This document shows positions 62,668-64,000 of a stretch of 64,000 bases of DNA, piece by piece. A model generated the notes under the pieces. The model was not told the origin of the DNA. It saw only the letters and a list, made by a program, of their open reading frames with translations, and searched no databases. Location of the stretch: the NCBI GenBank assembly GCA_026671195.1, contig JAPOHD010000002.1, forward strand, positions 105,751 through 169,750, given 5' to 3'. The stretch is from Draconibacterium aestuarii (GTDB lineage: Bacteria > Bacteroidota > Bacteroidia > Bacteroidales > Prolixibacteraceae). Position numbers and translations under genes: made by a program. The first letter of the stretch is position 1. Each line of letters begins with the position of its first letter.

Positions 62668-63468
62668 TTATGTGGGATGATACTTTTCTGGAACTTTATC
62701 CAACATTTCCATAAAACAACATTTCCACTGATTTGCAGACAGACTTACAATTTGACAATTAAGATTTATTCCGTACTTTTCACTAATTCCTCTGACTTGA
62801 TTTTTTCTGAATAGTGTCTTCAAGACTGTTCTGACTGGCAAATCGGGTTTATGTAACAAGCAAGTGATAAATTTCAGATATTTTCCTTTCAATTCATAAC
62901 CTATATGCATTTTTCTTCTTTCAATCCTTAAAAGTGCTGACTTGACTTTTGGTGGTGGCAAAAAACTTTCTTGAGATATTTCATACATAAGTTTTAAATC
63001 AAAAAAAGTATGATAAAATACAATATATGGGTTGAATACTTTTTCTGAAAATAACTTTTCGGCAGGTTCAAGTTGCATTATCAACGAACCACCCATAAAA
63101 TGCTCAACACAATCAAACATCAAGGATTTTAAAATATCAGAAGTTATTCTGAAAGGTATGTTAGACACAACTTTAAAATTTCTTTTTGGTATAGTGTAAC
63201 CCCTAAAATCACAATCAATAATCTTGACATTGTAATTGTTGGCAAACTTATTTTTTAAAATGCACAATAGAGATTTATCATTTTCTATTGCAATCAGGTT
63301 TATACATTGACGAACTAAATGAACAGTTATAAAGCCTTTTCCTGCCCCAATGTCGAGAACAGTATCGGTTTCATTTATTTTAGCAATTTTAATTGCATCA
63401 GCAATCAGCACTTTATCAATAGTAAAATGTTGCCCCGTGAATCTAACGGGCAGTTTATTTTTTATCAT
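62668..63468 (-). CDS. erm: 23S rRNA (adenine-N6)-dimethyltransferase, Erm(F)-like
   Basis: A 266-residue methyltransferase of the Erm family, closest by eye to Erm(F) of Bacteroides. The start MIKNKLPVRFTGQHFTIDKVLIADAI, the SAM loop TVLDIGAGKGFITVHLV (about residues 36-52), AIENDKSL, the catalytic VVSNIPFRITSDI (Asn 103, Phe 106; Erm(F) has NIPY), NPYIVFYHTFFDLKLMYE, SFLPPPKVKSALL and the end MLDKVPEKYHPT all track Erm(F), whose length is also 266. It would methylate A2058 of 23S rRNA and give macrolide, lincosamide and streptogramin B resistance. Differences throughout show it is not Erm(F) itself. It is more AT-rich than its neighbours. No attenuator or leader peptide is obvious upstream. 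Confidence 0.93.
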   Translation of the reverse strand: MIKNKLPVRFTGQHFTIDKVLIADAIKIAKINETDTVLDIGAGKGFITVHLVRQCINLIAIENDKSLLCILKNKFANNYNVKIIDCDFRGYTIPKRNFKVVSNIPFRITSDILKSLMFDCVEHFMGGSLIMQLEPAEKLFSEKVFNPYIVFYHTFFDLKLMYEISQESFLPPPKVKSALLRIERRKMHIGYELKGKYLKFITCLLHKPDLPVRTVLKTLFRKNQVRGISEKYGINLNCQIVSLSANQWKCCFMEMLDKVPEKYHPT

Positions 63469-63911
63469 TACTTATTTCTTGAAAATGAATACTTGGGTTC
63501 AAATCACAAGGAAGTGATAAGACAGTATTCAATCCACAGAAATAAAGTTTTGATACAAATCTTTATAACATAGATAAATAACCTATGACTGTATTGCTAT
63601 AAAAGATAACAACACACCATTCGATAATATTAATGGATGGACTGTCTATCACTTAGATAGTAGCCCAAGGTCTGAAGTAGAATGCAAATGAAACAGAATA
63701 CATAAGTATTAATTATTAAATTTGTGCAAAGATAATAAAAAAAATGCCTGTGCATAACATGCGGTCATAAAACATTTGGGGTGAAGTGGTTATTCGAGCA
63801 TACTGCCACGCATCAACTTTCGGTGTCGGTTGATAGGAACACAGCCCGCTCTCCCAAACGTTTCATACCGCAAAACCGTTACCTGCAAGCATAACTGACA
63901 ACAACATCAAA
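63469..63911. other. Accessory spacer upstream of erm, including palindromic element
   Basis: About 440 bp between the divergent erm and lipoprotein genes. It is AT-rich up to 63740, with no exact TAnnTTTG element on the erm side. The right 150 bp hold the attC-like palindrome and a short leader before ATG 63912. No gene is seen. Confidence 0.6.
63749..63891. repeat. Large imperfect palindrome, attC-like element
   Basis: The left arm (TGTGCATAACATGCGGTCAT, then AAAACATTTGGG) matches the reverse complement of the right arm (GCTTGCAGGTAACGGTTTTG, then CGGTATGAAACGTTTGGG). The tip is a hairpin ATCAAC-TTTCGGTGTCG-GTTGAT (about 63811-63833). TAAC (63755-63758) and GTTA (63879-63882) mark the ends. 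A hairpin-capable unit of about 140 bp with conserved outer boxes and an unequal middle is how attC sites and related Bacteroidota cassette repeats look. The core boxes (GCATAAC and GTTACCT) do not fit RYYYAAC and GTTRRRY exactly. Confidence 0.6.
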
Positions 63912-64000
63912 ATGAAATTGAAACAATTAATTATAGGATTTATATTTATCGGATTTCTTTTTTCTTGCTCATCTAACAAAAGTACGATAAACAATTCATT
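63912..64000 (+). CDS. Lipoprotein, partial (cut by window edge)
   Basis: ATG 63912 opens MKLKQLIIGFIFIGFLFSCS, a signal peptide with a lipobox cysteine at residue 19, followed by SNKSTINNS before the window ends. It begins about 20 bp after the palindromic element, as the first gene of a cassette would. Only 29 codons are visible, so no function can be given. Confidence 0.6.
   Translation, partial: MKLKQLIIGFIFIGFLFSCSSNKSTINNS

Noticed and set aside
63469..63740. Attenuator or leader peptide controlling erm
   Set aside because: Only weak AT-rich inverted sequence is seen, with no short frame carrying the known erm leader motifs. I could not support inducible control.

Overview
The window is chromosomal DNA of a Bacteroidota bacterium. 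A marine or sediment member of the Marinilabiliales (Prolixibacteraceae-like) is my best guess, but that is inference from gene content and not a phylogeny. The supporting signs are promoters of the Bacteroidota type (-7 element TAnnTTTG), a PorP/SprF protein and a CHU_C-tailed cargo of the type IX secretion system, gldB, a fused MurF-alanine racemase, a DUF5606 protein and a complete SusC/SusD polysaccharide-utilisation locus (PUL).

Layout. 1-6400: a truncated sugar-phosphate transferase of exopolysaccharide synthesis, a Gfo/Idh-like protein, pcm with a metallo-beta-lactamase-fold hydrolase, and gcvP. 6450-6770: seven 41-bp tandem repeats. 6800-13000: ispE, a small secreted protein with four ENWM repeats, a PorP/SprF protein and a 1205-residue T9SS cargo that ends back to back with it. 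13000-21100: housekeeping genes (a biotin-dependent carboxylase pair, an LptF/G permease with tgt, a glycosyltransferase-sigma factor-rsmG operon, pfkA). 21500-32100: a DUF1080 lipoprotein, repeat-rich spacers, gldB, nadE, a Crp/Fnr regulator, tdk with murF-alr, an acidic low-complexity protein with rsmI, and a HAD phosphatase. 32154-46139: tRNA-Leu, purL, two overlapping flavodoxin-fold reductases, a DJ-1 protein, an ECF sigma factor divergent from a TonB-dependent receptor, a DUF5606 protein, an exonuclease, an OmpA/TSP3 protein and argS, followed by a possible minus-strand small RNA.

46688-60387 is a contiguous PUL: ECF sigma factor, FecR anti-sigma factor, SusC with an N-terminal STN signalling domain, SusD, a PKD surface lipoprotein, then GH5, GH99, an unnamed 650-residue protein that looks like a toroid-plus-beta-sandwich enzyme, and GH105. 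GH105 enzymes act on unsaturated uronides made by lyases. No recognised lyase is present, so the unnamed protein is the best local candidate. A strong terminator separates the uptake genes from the enzymes.

60384-64000 holds a class II aldolase, an orphan 160-residue protein, an 800-bp gene-free stretch rich in CTCACTTTTT repeats, and then an accessory-looking segment. That segment has a gene closely resembling Erm(F) 23S rRNA methyltransferase (predicted macrolide-lincosamide-streptogramin B resistance), a large imperfect palindrome resembling an integron attC or cassette repeat, and the start of a lipoprotein gene cut by the window edge.
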